Of a DNA stretch of 64,000 nucleotides, positions 26,313 to 36,076 are shown piece after piece. The notes below the pieces were generated by a model that saw only the letters and a program-made list of their open reading frames with translations, searched no databases and was not told the origin of the DNA. Position 1 is the stretch's first letter; the number at the start of each line of letters is the position of its first letter. The position numbers and the translations under genes are program-made. The DNA is from Leucobacter edaphi (lineage in GTDB: Bacteria > Actinomycetota > Actinomycetes > Actinomycetales > Microbacteriaceae), in NCBI RefSeq assembly GCF_016522535.1, contig NZ_JAEHOI010000002.1:1-64000 (forward strand), in the 5' to 3' direction.

Positions 26313-27497
26313 ATGTATTCACGTCACACCCACCGCGGTCGCCGTATCGCGGCCGTCGGAGCCATCGTGCTCTCGGCCGGACTGGTCCTCAGCGGCTGCT
26401 CGGGCGGACTCGCGAGCGGAGACAAGGGAGGCTCCGAGGAGGGGCCGATCAAGCTCGGCATGCTCGCACCGTTCTCCGGCTCCGAAGCCGCGTTCGGCGA
26501 CTACATGAAGAACGGCGCCACCATGGCCGTCAACGAGATCAACAAGGACGGCGGCGTGGACGGCCGCAAGCTCGAGCTCGTGGTCGAGGACGACGCCTGC
26601 GACGCGACCGCGTCGGTCGCCGCAGCGCAGAAGCTCGTCACGGCGGGCGTCGTCGCCTCCGTCGGCGGCTACTGCTCTGGCGCCACGCTCCCGACGCTCC
26701 CGATCTTCAAGGAAGCCTCCATCCCGATGGTGATTCCCGCGGCGAACTCCAACGCGCTCGTGGGCCAGGGCGCCTTCCTCATCAACGGCACCGGCGCCCA
26801 GCAGGCTGGCGCAACCGTGAAGTACGCGGAGAAGCTCGGCTCCAAGAAGGTCGCCGTCGTCGACGACAACACCGACTACTCGAAGGACCTCGCCAAGTCG
26901 GTGCAGTCCCAGGCGAAGGAATCCGGCAAGGTCGAGATCGTCAAGACGGACTCCGTCAACCCCGACGAGAAGGACTTCGCCGCGAACGTCAACAACGTCC
27001 TCGGGTCCAAGCCCGACCTCATCGTCTGGACCGGCTACTACCAGGCAGGCGGCCTGCTGATCCGCCAGTTCCGTGACGCGGGCTACGACGGCACGATCCT
27101 CGTCGGCGACGGATCGGTCGATGCGCAGCTCTCCGCGATCGCTGGCGCCGAGAACGTCAAGAACGTCGTCGGCACGTTCACGCAGACCCCCGACATGCTC
27201 GAGGGCGCGGACACGTGGATCAAGGACTACAAGACCGAGTTCAAGGCCGACCCCGGCCCCTACTCGACGCAGAGTTACGACGCGGTCCGCGTGGTGGCCG
27301 AGGCGATGAAGAACGCGAAGTCGACCGACGGCAAGAAGGTCGACGAGGCGCTTGCCGGGCTGAAGGACTTCAAGCTCTTCTCCGGCCCCGCCACCTTCAC
27401 CAAGGACGGCACCCTCGAGGGCAGCGGCGGCTTCGTCATCGTCGAGCCCACCGGTGCCGGCGGTTCGTTCGTCATGAAGGACAACCTGCAGGGCTAG
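26313..27497 (+). CDS. Liv-type ABC transporter substrate-binding lipoprotein
   Basis: The 394-residue binding protein has a lipoprotein signal peptide (lipobox VLSGC) and the type I periplasmic binding fold of the LivJ family: IKLGMLAPFSGSEAAFGDYMKNGATMAVNEIN at the start, ELVVEDDACDATASVAAAQKL, GGYCSGATLPTLPI and KKVAVVDDNTDYSKDLA. It is the first gene of a five-gene importer. The family binds branched-chain or other amino acids. Its divergent position to the ketoglutarate semialdehyde dehydrogenase and shared regulatory sites suggest it binds hydroxyproline or proline here; that is inference. RBS GGAAAGG precedes ATG 26313. Confidence 0.88.
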   Translation: MYSRHTHRGRRIAAVGAIVLSAGLVLSGCSGGLASGDKGGSEEGPIKLGMLAPFSGSEAAFGDYMKNGATMAVNEINKDGGVDGRKLELVVEDDACDATASVAAAQKLVTAGVVASVGGYCSGATLPTLPIFKEASIPMVIPAANSNALVGQGAFLINGTGAQQAGATVKYAEKLGSKKVAVVDDNTDYSKDLAKSVQSQAKESGKVEIVKTDSVNPDEKDFAANVNNVLGSKPDLIVWTGYYQAGGLLIRQFRDAGYDGTILVGDGSVDAQLSAIAGAENVKNVVGTFTQTPDMLEGADTWIKDYKTEFKADPGPYSTQSYDAVRVVAEAMKNAKSTDGKKVDEALAGLKDFKLFSGPATFTKDGTLEGSGGFVIVEPTGAGGSFVMKDNLQG

Positions 27498-27506
27498 GGA
27501 CTCAAG

Positions 27507-27537
27507 GGGGCCGCTCGGGACACCACCGGGCGGCCCC
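27507..27537 (+). terminator. intercistronic stem-loop after the binding-protein gene
   Basis: GGGGCCGCTCGG (27507-27518) pairs along its full length with CCGGGCGGCCCC (27526-27537), one G-U pair. It lies ten bases after the first gene of the operon and lacks a T tract. Such a structure commonly reduces readthrough or protects the upstream mRNA, giving more binding protein than permease. Confidence 0.6.
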
Positions 27538-27580
27538 TCGTCCTCCCTCGCATCAACCGTGAACCTGCAAAGGCGGTAAC

Positions 27581-28474
27581 GTGTTTCAACTTGTCTGGAA
27601 TGGGCTGTTCGTCGGTGCCTTCTACGCCCTGGTAGCCCTCGGCTACAGCATGGTGTACGGCATCATCAAGCTGCTGAACTTCGCGCATGGCGACCTCTAC
27701 ATGCTCGGCTCCTTCATCGCGTTCGTGATCCTCGGCGCGACGACGGGCCTCTTCGGGATCGGGTCGATCCCGATCCTGCTCCTCGTTCTCCTCATCACGA
27801 TGCTCCTCACGGGCGGCGTCGGCGTGATGATCGAGCGCATTGCCTACCGTCCGCTGCGCACCAGCCCGCGTCTCGCGGCGCTCATCACCGCGGTCGGCGT
27901 CTCCTTCACCCTCGAGTACGCGGTGCGCCAGATCTTCGGCGCGAGCCCGAAGGTGTTCCCGATCCGGCTGTCCGGCTCGCCGATCGACGTGTTCGGTGCC
28001 CGGATCACGATGCCGCAGATCATCCTCATGCTCGTCGCTGCGGTGCTCATGTTCGTGCTGCAGCGCTACGTCATGCACTCGCGCGAGGGCCGCGCGATGC
28101 GCGCGATCGCCCTCGATCAGAAGGCATCGCTCCTCATGGGCGTGAACGTCAACAAGGTGATCTCGCGCACGTTCTTCATCGGTTCGGCGCTCGCCGGTGC
28201 GGCCGGCGTGATGGCGGCCGCCTATTACGGCACGATCGACTTCCTGATGGGATTCGTGATCGGGCTGAAAGCGTTCACCGCGGCCGTGATCGGCGGCATC
28301 GGAAATCTCTACGGTGCGATGATCGGCGGCCTCGTCCTCGGTCTGCTCGAGTCCTTCGGCACGCACTTCCTCGGAGGGCAGTGGCGCGACGTTTTCGCGT
28401 TCGGCTTCCTGATCCTCTTCCTCGTGTTCAAGCCCACCGGCATCCTCGGTGAGCGCGTCGTGGAGCGGGTGTGA
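27581..28474 (+). CDS. Liv-type ABC permease, LivH family
   Basis: The 297-residue permease has about eight hydrophobic segments. Its N-terminus NGLFVGAFYALVALGYSMVYGIIKLLNFAHGDLYMLGSF is the hallmark of LivH. The cytoplasmic coupling loop is SREGRAMRAIALDQKASLLMGVNVNKV, and GLKAFTAAVIGGIGNLYGAMIGGLVLGL closes the domain. The GTG start at 27581 follows AAAGGCGG. It overlaps the next permease gene by four bases. It forms a heterodimer with the LivM-like protein downstream. Confidence 0.92.
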   Translation: MFQLVWNGLFVGAFYALVALGYSMVYGIIKLLNFAHGDLYMLGSFIAFVILGATTGLFGIGSIPILLLVLLITMLLTGGVGVMIERIAYRPLRTSPRLAALITAVGVSFTLEYAVRQIFGASPKVFPIRLSGSPIDVFGARITMPQIILMLVAAVLMFVLQRYVMHSREGRAMRAIALDQKASLLMGVNVNKVISRTFFIGSALAGAAGVMAAAYYGTIDFLMGFVIGLKAFTAAVIGGIGNLYGAMIGGLVLGLLESFGTHFLGGQWRDVFAFGFLILFLVFKPTGILGERVVERV

Positions 28475-29640
28475 TCATGGCCAAGACGAAGACTCAACGC
28501 ATCGCCGTTCCGAAGCCGTTCCTGGAGCGGCCCCCGGCCGTGAGCGGCCTGCTCGCGCCGCAGAACTTCATGCGGGGCCTGGGCCTCGTGCTGTTCATCG
28601 GCGCGGCCGTGCTGCCGTTCATCTCGGCGTCACCGTATCTGATCTCGATCCTCACCTCGGCGATGATCTACATCGTGCTCGCGATGGGCCTCAACGTGGT
28701 GGTCGGCTACGCCGGTCTCCTCGACCTCGGCTACATCGCGTTCATGGCGGTCGGCGCGTACACGAGCGGCATCCTGACGACGCAGTTCGGGCTCTCCATG
28801 CTGGAGACGATCCCGATCGTGGTCCTCGCGTGCATCGTCGCGGGCGTGATCATCGGCGGTCCGACGCTGCGGCTGCGCAGCGACTACCTCGCGATCGTGA
28901 CGCTCGGCTTCGGTGAGATCATCCGCATCACGGCGAACAACCTGCAGATCACGGGCGGCCCCTCGGGCATTCACGGCATCCCGACCTGGCGGTTCTTCGG
29001 CTGGTCGTTCGCCGACGGGCTCGACATCGGCGGGATCCACTTCAACTCGAAGATCCTGTTCTACTACTTCGTCCTGTTCGTCGGGATCGGCCTCGCGGTC
29101 GTCGCCGTCTCCCGCCTCGGCAAGGGCAAGCTCGGCCGCGCGTGGAAGTCGGTGCGCGACGACGAGGACGTCAGCGAGGCGATGGGCATCAACGGCTACA
29201 AGACGAAGCTGTCGGCCTACATCATCGGCGCGGTCTGGGGTGGTTTCGCCGGCACGCTGATGGCGAGCCACCTGAGCGCGATCTCGCCGAACAGCTTCGA
29301 GTTCCTGTACTCGGCGCTCGTGCTCATGGCGGTCGTGCTCGGCGGCATGGGCTCGACGCCAGGTGTGATCATCGGCGCCCTGTTCGTGTCGCTCGCGCCG
29401 GAGTTCCTGCGCGACTTCTCGGAGTGGCGCTTCCTGATCTTCGGTGTGCTGCTCGTCGTCGCGATGATCTTCCGCCCGCGAGGGATCTGGCCGGCAAATG
29501 CCGTCCTGCCGTTCCTCAAGAAGCGGTCGATCCCGCAGGTGCCCGCGACCTCAGCGGTCGGGGTCGTCGGGGTCGAGGACGGGCCGGACGGGCCGGACGA
29601 GGTCGTCATCGTCGAGAAGACTGAGAAGGAGAAGGACTGA
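28471..29640 (+). CDS. Liv-type ABC permease, LivM family
   Basis: The 389-residue second permease has about nine hydrophobic segments, the family motifs MGLNVVVGYAGLLDLGYIAFMAVGAYTSGIL and LRSDYLAIVTLGFGEIIRI, and the coupling segment GRAWKSVRDDEDVSEAMGINGYKTKL. A charged, Asp/Glu-rich tail of about 35 residues is unusual but harmless. The start is GTG 28471 (overlapping the previous stop, GTGA) or ATG 28477. The 3' end overlaps livG by one base. Same importer as its neighbours. Confidence 0.92.
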   Translation: MIMAKTKTQRIAVPKPFLERPPAVSGLLAPQNFMRGLGLVLFIGAAVLPFISASPYLISILTSAMIYIVLAMGLNVVVGYAGLLDLGYIAFMAVGAYTSGILTTQFGLSMLETIPIVVLACIVAGVIIGGPTLRLRSDYLAIVTLGFGEIIRITANNLQITGGPSGIHGIPTWRFFGWSFADGLDIGGIHFNSKILFYYFVLFVGIGLAVVAVSRLGKGKLGRAWKSVRDDEDVSEAMGINGYKTKLSAYIIGAVWGGFAGTLMASHLSAISPNSFEFLYSALVLMAVVLGGMGSTPGVIIGALFVSLAPEFLRDFSEWRFLIFGVLLVVAMIFRPRGIWPANAVLPFLKKRSIPQVPATSAVGVVGVEDGPDGPDEVVIVEKTEKEKD

Positions 29641-30463
29641 TGAGCGACACGCAGAACACCGCGGGTCCCGCGGTTGCCGAGCGCCGGTCGGGCGATCCTC
29701 GGAAGACGATCCTCGAGGTCAAGGACCTTGCCGTCTCCTTCGGCGGTATCAAGGCCGTCGCCGGGCTCTCCTTCTCCGTGCACGAGAACGAGATCATCTC
29801 GGTGATCGGCCCCAACGGCGCAGGGAAGACGAGCGCGTTCAACTGCATCTCGGGCTTCTACCGGCCGAACGCGGGATCGGTCGTCTTCGACGGCCAGGAG
29901 ATCACCCGCAAGAAGCCGTCCTACATCACTGAGAAGGGGATGGCGCGCACGTTCCAGAACGTGCGCCTGTTCTCGGAGATGACGGTGCTCGAGAACGTGA
30001 AGACCGGGATGCACTCGCACCTCGGCCAGAACGTGTTCGACGCGATGCTGCACACGCCCCGCTACAAGCGGAGCGAGGAGCAGTGCACGGAGGACGCGCG
30101 CGGCTGGCTCGACTTCGTCGGCTTCCGGGCGGACGACGAGCTCCTCGTGACGCAGCTGCCCTACGGCGAGCAGCGCCGCGTCGAGATCGCTCGCGCGCTC
30201 GCGACGCAGCCGACGCTGATCCTGCTCGACGAGCCCGGCGCCGGCCTCAACCACAACGAGAAGATGGAGCTCATGGGCCTCATCAGGAAGATCCGTGACC
30301 TCGGGGTGAGCGTCGTGCTCATCGAGCACGACATGGGTCTCGTGATGGAGATCTCGGAGCGCATCGTCGTGCTGAACTACGGCAAGGAGATCGCGGACGG
30401 CACGCCGGAGCAGATCAAGAACGATCCCGTCGTGATCGCCGCCTATCTCGGGGAGGAAGAGGA

Positions 30464-30467
<4 letters not shown>
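29640..30467 (+). CDS. Liv-type ABC ATP-binding protein, LivG family
   Basis: The 275-residue ATPase has Walker A GPNGAGKTS, MARTFQNVRLFSEMTVLENV, an LPYGEQRRVEIARAL signature in place of LSGGQ as is common in LivG, Walker B LILLDEPGAGLN and the switch histidine in VVLIEHDMGLVM. The ATG overlaps the livM stop and its own stop overlaps livF (ATGA). It powers the importer together with the LivF-type subunit. Confidence 0.93.
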
Positions 30468-31174
<707 letters not shown>

Positions 31175-31187
31175 CCGAATCGCAGCG

Positions 31188-31221
31188 AACGGGGCGGCGG
31201 AAGCGATTCCGCCGCCCCGTT
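31188..31221. terminator. bidirectional terminator between importer and hydroxyproline operons
   Basis: AACGGGGCGGCGGAA (31188-31202) is perfectly complementary to TTCCGCCGCCCCGTT (31207-31221) around GCGA. The flanks give TTTCG on the plus strand and TTCGC on the minus strand. It ends two convergent operons. Confidence 0.9.
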
Positions 31222-31261
31222 TCGTGTGTCCGGGGGAGTGCGCGTGCGCGCGCGTGTTGGC

Positions 31262-32749
31262 TTACTCGTCGAGATCGAGCAGCGAGCCGACCGTGATCGG
31301 CTGCGCGACCGGGCGTTTCGAGGCCTGGGCGAGCGACTCTGCCGCGGGGCGCTCGCCGCCGCCAGCGGCGAGGCACGAAACGGCGAAGCCGCACACGCGC
31401 CCCTGGCACCAGCCCATGCCCGCGCGGGTGACGCCCTTCTGGGTGCGGGCGTCGTCGCCCGCCATGTCGTCGCGCGTGCGCACGATCTCGCCGACCGGCA
31501 CCTCCTCGCAGCGGCACGCGATCGTGTCCTCGGTGAGGCGCTCGGCCCAGCCGGCCGGGATCGGGTGCGCGAGGTGCATCGCCTCGGCGAAGGAGCGCTG
31601 ACGGCGCACCGCCCGCAGCTCGGCGCGCGGGGTCGACCCCGGGTACTCGCCGAGCGACTCGCGCGCGGCCTGGCGGCCCGCGATCCGCCCCTCGAGCACC
31701 GCGAGCACCGAACCGCCGACGCCCGTGATCTCGCCCGCGAGGAACAGCCCGGGGACGTTCGAGCGCTGCACCGCGTCGACCGTGGCGATGAGCGAGCCGT
31801 CGACGTCCTGCGCGGTCGCGACGCCGAGCTGCTGCGGCAGTTCGAGCTGCGGGGTGAAGCCCCAGCCGAGCCCGACGCCGTCGACGCCCTCGATCAGCCT
31901 TTCCGAGCCGGGAACCGCGCGGCCGTCGCCGTCGACGCGGGCCGTGCGGACCGCCTCGACGCGGCCGTCTCCGAGGATCTCCGTGATCACGGTGCGGACC
32001 CGGTAGGGGATCCGGGAGCACAGGAAGGTCCACGCGTAGCCCGCGCCCTCGATCGCCTTCGCGGGGACACCGATCGCGCGGTGCGCGCGCGGGATCCACC
32101 CGGCGAGCGAGGCGGACTCGCAGACCGCGGCGACCTCGCCGCCCGTCTGCACGATGTTCGCGGCGACGGGGAGGAGGAACGGACCCGTTCCCCCGATCAC
32201 GAAGCGCTTCCCGGGAAGCATCCCGTTCTGCTTCACGAATCCCTGGATGCCGCCGGCGGCCATCACGCCGGGGAGATCCCAGCCGGGAACCGGGAGCTGC
32301 CGATCGTAGCCGCCCGTCGCGAGGACGAGCCGCTTCGCGCGGATCGACTTCGGCAGCGCGGAGGACTCGCCGGGGCCGTGCGCCGGGGCGAGGAAGAGGG
32401 TGAAGCCGGGGTCGTCGGCGCGCGCCATCCACACCGAGGCCGCGGGAAGATACCGGAGCCGCTCGGTCGCGACGCCCAGGTCGAACGCCGCGCGGAGCTC
32501 GAGGTACTCGGACCAGCCGTGGTGGAGCGCACCGTCGTCCGCGATTCCGGCCGCCTCGGAGCGGTGGCGCCAGTACTGGCCGCCGGGCTGCTCGCCCGAG
32601 TCGACCACGACGGCGCTGGCGCCCTCGGCGAGCGCCGCGGCGGCCGTCGCGAGGCCCGCGGGACCGGCGCCGACGATCGCGACGTCCCACTCCTGCGCGC
32701 GTCCCGTCGGGCGCTGAGGTGCGCTCTGCTGCGCGGACTCCCTGCTCAT
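31262..32749 (-). CDS. D-hydroxyproline dehydrogenase alpha subunit (FAD/NAD oxidoreductase with BFD-like iron-sulfur domain)
   Basis: The 495-residue flavoprotein has a dinucleotide-binding start (DVAIVGAGPAGLATAAAALAEG), GGQYWRH, a second Rossmann region (KRLVLATGGYDRQLPVPGW) and a C-terminal BFD-like domain with cysteines in TIACRCEEV and WCQGRVCG that should bind a [2Fe-2S] cluster. This matches the alpha subunit of heterotrimeric D-hydroxyproline dehydrogenase and hydrogen cyanide synthase (HcnB type). The start ATG 32749 overlaps the ferredoxin-like subunit gene by four bases. Place in the operon with hydroxyproline epimerase supports the substrate. The reading frame extends further upstream but into the coding region of the next gene. 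Confidence 0.85.
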   Translation of the reverse strand: MSRESAQQSAPQRPTGRAQEWDVAIVGAGPAGLATAAAALAEGASAVVVDSGEQPGGQYWRHRSEAAGIADDGALHHGWSEYLELRAAFDLGVATERLRYLPAASVWMARADDPGFTLFLAPAHGPGESSALPKSIRAKRLVLATGGYDRQLPVPGWDLPGVMAAGGIQGFVKQNGMLPGKRFVIGGTGPFLLPVAANIVQTGGEVAAVCESASLAGWIPRAHRAIGVPAKAIEGAGYAWTFLCSRIPYRVRTVITEILGDGRVEAVRTARVDGDGRAVPGSERLIEGVDGVGLGWGFTPQLELPQQLGVATAQDVDGSLIATVDAVQRSNVPGLFLAGEITGVGGSVLAVLEGRIAGRQAARESLGEYPGSTPRAELRAVRRQRSFAEAMHLAHPIPAGWAERLTEDTIACRCEEVPVGEIVRTRDDMAGDDARTQKGVTRAGMGWCQGRVCGFAVSCLAAGGGERPAAESLAQASKRPVAQPITVGSLLDLDE

Positions 32750-33132
32750 GCGCGGTTCTCCTCGGCTGAGTTGTCGGTTGCGGGCTGGGCTGCGCTCTCG
32801 GCCGAGTCGTGGGGTGCGTTCCCTGCGGCGTGCATCCCGGCGGTTGGCGCCGTCGCGCGTCCGGCGTCGGCGATCCGCATGCCCTCGGTGAGGGGGATCA
32901 TGCAGGCCCGCTGGCCAGATTCGCCGTCGATCTCGACGATGCAGTCGTAGCAGACGCCGATCCCGCAGAACAGCCCCCGCTTGCCGCCGCCGCGCGTCGA
33001 ACGCCACGCGTCGCAGCCCGAGGCCAGGAGCGCGGCCGCGACGCTCGCGCCCGGCTCGGCCGAGATCGGCTCGCCCTCGAAGCTCGCGGTGACGCGGCGG
33101 CCGGTCGGCCGGAAGTCCGTCTCGGCGCTCAT
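32746..33132 (-). CDS. D-hydroxyproline dehydrogenase gamma subunit ([2Fe-2S] protein)
   Basis: The 128-residue protein has a plant-ferredoxin-like [2Fe-2S] domain with the ligands in CGIGVCYDC and the downstream Cys of QRACMIPL, as in HcnA-type subunits. It carries electrons between the FAD subunits of the complex. Residues from about 100 are Ala/Thr-rich and probably disordered. It overlaps both neighbours by four bases, so the three subunits are translationally coupled. Confidence 0.85.
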   Translation of the reverse strand: MSAETDFRPTGRRVTASFEGEPISAEPGASVAAALLASGCDAWRSTRGGGKRGLFCGIGVCYDCIVEIDGESGQRACMIPLTEGMRIADAGRATAPTAGMHAAGNAPHDSAESAAQPATDNSAEENRA

Positions 33133-34367
33133 GCGCTCTCCTTCGTCGCTGCAGTGTCCTGATCGTTGGCGTGATCCGCGCCCGGTGGGGCAATCGGCCC
33201 AGGCGCCCCGTGCGCCGGGGCGGCCGCGTCGGCGAAGCGCTCCGGGCGGAATGGGGCGAGCGGAACACCCGGCTCTTCACCGGCGAGCGCCTGCGCGATG
33301 AGCTTCCCCGTGCCCGCGGCGAGGCCGATCCCGGCGCCCTCGTGGCCGGCTGCGTGCCACAGCCCGGGCGCCCGAGGGTCCGGGCCGATCACGGGCAGGT
33401 GGTCCGGGCAGTAGGGGCGGAAGCCGTGATAGTGCCGCAGGATCCTGGTGCGCTCGAGGAACGGGAAGAGCGCGACCGCGTTGCGGGCGATCGTGCGCAG
33501 CGCCTCCGTGCTCACGGTGCTGTCGAATCCGACCCGTTCCCGGCTCGATCCGATCAGGATCGTCCCGGCCGGCGTGCCCTCGACCACGGGGGAGGCCTGC
33601 AGCCCGGCGTCCGAGCTGCCAACGTTATCGACGTACTCGGCCGCGTACACCTTGTGGTGGACCATCGGCGGGAGCCGCTCGGTGACCATGACGAAGCCGC
33701 GCCGCGGGAGCACGGGCACCGGCGCGCCCGCGAGCTCGCCGATCGGCCCGGCCCACGTGCCCGTCGCGTTCACCACGTTCGCGGCGCTGAAGTCTCCGCG
33801 GGGAGTGCGGACGCCGGTCACGCGATCCCCGTCGCGGAGGAACCCGGTCACCGGCGCGCGCACCACGAGCTCCGCCCCGGCCTCACGGGCCAGGCGCAGC
33901 AGGTGGGACGCCGCGAGCACGGGCTGCACCTGGCTGTCGTCCGGATAGAAGGCGGCGCCGAGCGCGCGATCCGTGACGTTCGGCTCCAGCTCGCGCAGCG
34001 CCGCCTCGTCGAGACGCTCGGTGCGGATCCCGAACTGGCGCTGCGACGAGGAGAACCGATCCAGCGAGGTGAGGCTCGTCTCCTTCGAGGCGACGATGAT
34101 GCCGCCCTTCCGCTCGAACTCCCACAGGTGACCGTGCTCGGCGAGCTCGCCGCTCCAGAGGTCGAGGGAGAAGCGGGTGAGCTCGAGTTCAGGCCCGAGC
34201 TCCTTGTCCGACACCAGAATGTTGCCCTCGCACCGGGAGCTCGTCCCGCCGGCCGGGAGATCCCGCTCGATCACCGTGACGGTGAAGCCGGCGCGCGTGG
34301 CGAAGTAGGCGGTCGCGGCGCCGATGATGCCGGCGCCGATGACGATGATGTCGGAGGTTCGTGTCAT
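33129..34367 (-). CDS. D-hydroxyproline dehydrogenase beta subunit (FAD-dependent oxidase, DAO family)
   Basis: The 412-residue flavoprotein belongs to the D-amino acid oxidase/sarcosine oxidase fold: IIVIGAGIIGAATAYFATRAGFTVTVIERD at the N-terminus, then GTSSRCEGNILVSDKE, and the C-terminal flavin motif LWHAAGHEGAGIGLAAGTGKLIA. In the heterotrimeric enzyme this subunit oxidises cis-4-hydroxy-D-proline to 1-pyrroline-4-hydroxy-2-carboxylate. The C-terminal 35 residues are Ala/Pro-rich. The ATG overlaps the GntR gene stop by four bases. Confidence 0.85.
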   Translation of the reverse strand: MTRTSDIIVIGAGIIGAATAYFATRAGFTVTVIERDLPAGGTSSRCEGNILVSDKELGPELELTRFSLDLWSGELAEHGHLWEFERKGGIIVASKETSLTSLDRFSSSQRQFGIRTERLDEAALRELEPNVTDRALGAAFYPDDSQVQPVLAASHLLRLAREAGAELVVRAPVTGFLRDGDRVTGVRTPRGDFSAANVVNATGTWAGPIGELAGAPVPVLPRRGFVMVTERLPPMVHHKVYAAEYVDNVGSSDAGLQASPVVEGTPAGTILIGSSRERVGFDSTVSTEALRTIARNAVALFPFLERTRILRHYHGFRPYCPDHLPVIGPDPRAPGLWHAAGHEGAGIGLAAGTGKLIAQALAGEEPGVPLAPFRPERFADAAAPAHGAPGPIAPPGADHANDQDTAATKESA

Positions 34368-35098
34368 TCTTCCCGTGGACGATCTGGATCAGGGTCCTGG
34401 CCGTCGGTGGTGTCACCGGTGGCCCAGACGTCGCGTGCGTGTGAAATGTGCTGGCGGAGGAGCTCGACGGCGGCTTCGCCGTCGCCCGCGACCAGCAGGT
34501 CGATGAGGGTCTGGTGCTCGCTCGCCGTCGTCGAGAGCCGGCCCTGGCTTGCCAGGAGGCCGATCCCGTACAGGCGGGTGCGCGTGCGGAGTGAGGTGGC
34601 GAGTTCTGTGAGCTGCGGATTGTTCGCATAGGACAGGATCTGCGCGTGGAACTCCCGATCATCGCGGAGATAACGCTCGAGATCCTCGGTCTCTGCTGCC
34701 CGCAGGCAGTCGTCGGCGAGCGCCTGCAGGCCCGCAATGTCCTCGTCCGGGATGTTGCCCGCCACCAGACGCATGGCCGGGGGCTCGAGGAGCACCCGGA
34801 TCTGGGCGAGATCGTCCAGATCCTTCTCGCTCATGCTGGTGATCCGGAAGCCCTTGTTCTTCAGCGTCTCCACCAGCCCCTCGCGGGCCAGATCCATCAT
34901 CGCCTCGCGCACCGGCGTCGCGGAGACGCCGAGCGCCTGCCCGAGCACCGGTGCCGAGACGATCTCGCCCTCCTCCAACCGCCCGGTGATGATCGCGGTG
35001 CGCAGCTGATCGAGCACCGTCTCGCGCAGATTGCGCGGACGATCCAGCGGGGTCAGCTGCGCCTCGGGTTCGGGGCGGTTCGGGGTGGACGAGGACAT
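34364..35098 (-). CDS. GntR/FadR-family regulator, probable repressor of hydroxyproline genes
   Basis: The 244-residue regulator has an N-terminal winged helix (LRETVLDQLRTAIITGRLEEGEIV, then VLGQALGVSATPVREAMMDLAREGLVE) and an FCD effector domain. The FCD metal site is represented by REFH, an internal EHQTLIDLL and HISHARD. It is inside the hydroxyproline operon, between the oxidase subunits and the cyclodeaminase-family gene, so it is probably the local regulator. The three similar sites at 26010-26021, 26230-26241 and 38142-38153 are the best candidates for its operators. Ligand unknown; a pathway intermediate is expected. Confidence 0.88.
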   Translation of the reverse strand: MSSSTPNRPEPEAQLTPLDRPRNLRETVLDQLRTAIITGRLEEGEIVSAPVLGQALGVSATPVREAMMDLAREGLVETLKNKGFRITSMSEKDLDDLAQIRVLLEPPAMRLVAGNIPDEDIAGLQALADDCLRAAETEDLERYLRDDREFHAQILSYANNPQLTELATSLRTRTRLYGIGLLASQGRLSTTASEHQTLIDLLVAGDGEAAVELLRQHISHARDVWATGDTTDGQDPDPDRPREE

Positions 35099-35107
35099 GA
35101 CGGCTCC

Positions 35108-36076
35108 TTAGCGGCCGGAATGCTGCCGACCCTCGGCGAAGACCGCAGCCGCACACAGCAAATCCTCCCACGACATGCCCACTCCGGTATACACGGCGGG
35201 GCGGCCCTCGTGTCGCTCGATGCCGGAAACCACGAGTTCGCGGAGGTTTACCGGCAGGTTCTCCGAAGCCCAGTCGGCCTCCGAGAAGGTGGTCGCCAGA
35301 TTGCCGTTCTCCCGCTGAGCCGAGCCGCGACCCTCCAGCGCGAGGTCGGAGCGCCCGATCAGCGCGTCATCGAGCTCGCGGAGATCCAGGCCGTGCGTTC
35401 CCGCGGCGGCGACGATCGCGGAGTCCTTGACGAGTGAGCCGTCGAAGAGCGGGGCCGTTGCGGTCGTCACGCAGATAATAATGTCGGCCTCGCGGACCGC
35501 AGCGTCGATATCGCCGCCCCGATCCCGGATCCCGAGCTCCGGGAAGCCCGCGATCAGGTCGTCCACCTTCGACTGCGTGCGGCCCACGATGCTGAACTGC
35601 GCATCGGGGAAGTCGACGAGAGCCGCGTTGATGTGCCCGACGGCCTGGATCCCCGCGCCGAATATCAGGATGTTCGGTTGCGCGGGAACCTCCTGGCCGG
35701 GGAGCGCCGCGCGGGCCAGGTGCCGGATCGCCATCAGCGTGACCGCGGGCGTGCGGATCGCCGTGAGGCTCGACCCCTCCATGACCGCGACCGGTTCGAG
35801 CGTGTCCGAGGAGTACAGCGCGTACAGGCCCTGGATCTTCGCGAGGCCGCGCGCCGGGTTGTTCGGGGCGACGGTGAGCGCCTTGAGCCCGCTGAACTCG
35901 GGACCCTGCGCGGGCATCAGCAGAAACTCGCCGTCGGGCGCGGGGCTGAAGAGCCGCGGCCCATCGTTCTCTGGATCGACGCCTGCCCGCAGGCCATCCT
36001 CGAGCGCGGTGATTGCGCGCTCGAAGGTAAGGATCGAACGAACCTGATCGGCATCGAAATACGGAATGTCGGTCAT
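35108..36076 (-). CDS. ornithine cyclodeaminase/mu-crystallin family protein, probable pyrroline-2-carboxylate reductase
   Basis: The 322-residue protein has the family signature: an N-terminal dimerisation half (LFSPAPDGEFLLMPAQG, SGLKALTVAPNNPARGLAKIQGLYALYS) and an NAD(P)-binding half (ILIFGAGIQAVGHINAALV and DIIICVTTATAPLFDG). In imino-acid clusters this family often reduces 1-pyrroline-2-carboxylate to L-proline (LhpI type) rather than deaminating ornithine. The setting beside hydroxyproline epimerase favours the reductase role. The ATG overlaps the epimerase stop by four bases. Substrate assignment is inference. Confidence 0.8.
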   Translation of the reverse strand: MTDIPYFDADQVRSILTFERAITALEDGLRAGVDPENDGPRLFSPAPDGEFLLMPAQGPEFSGLKALTVAPNNPARGLAKIQGLYALYSSDTLEPVAVMEGSSLTAIRTPAVTLMAIRHLARAALPGQEVPAQPNILIFGAGIQAVGHINAALVDFPDAQFSIVGRTQSKVDDLIAGFPELGIRDRGGDIDAAVREADIIICVTTATAPLFDGSLVKDSAIVAAAGTHGLDLRELDDALIGRSDLALEGRGSAQRENGNLATTFSEADWASENLPVNLRELVVSGIERHEGRPAVYTGVGMSWEDLLCAAAVFAEGRQHSGR

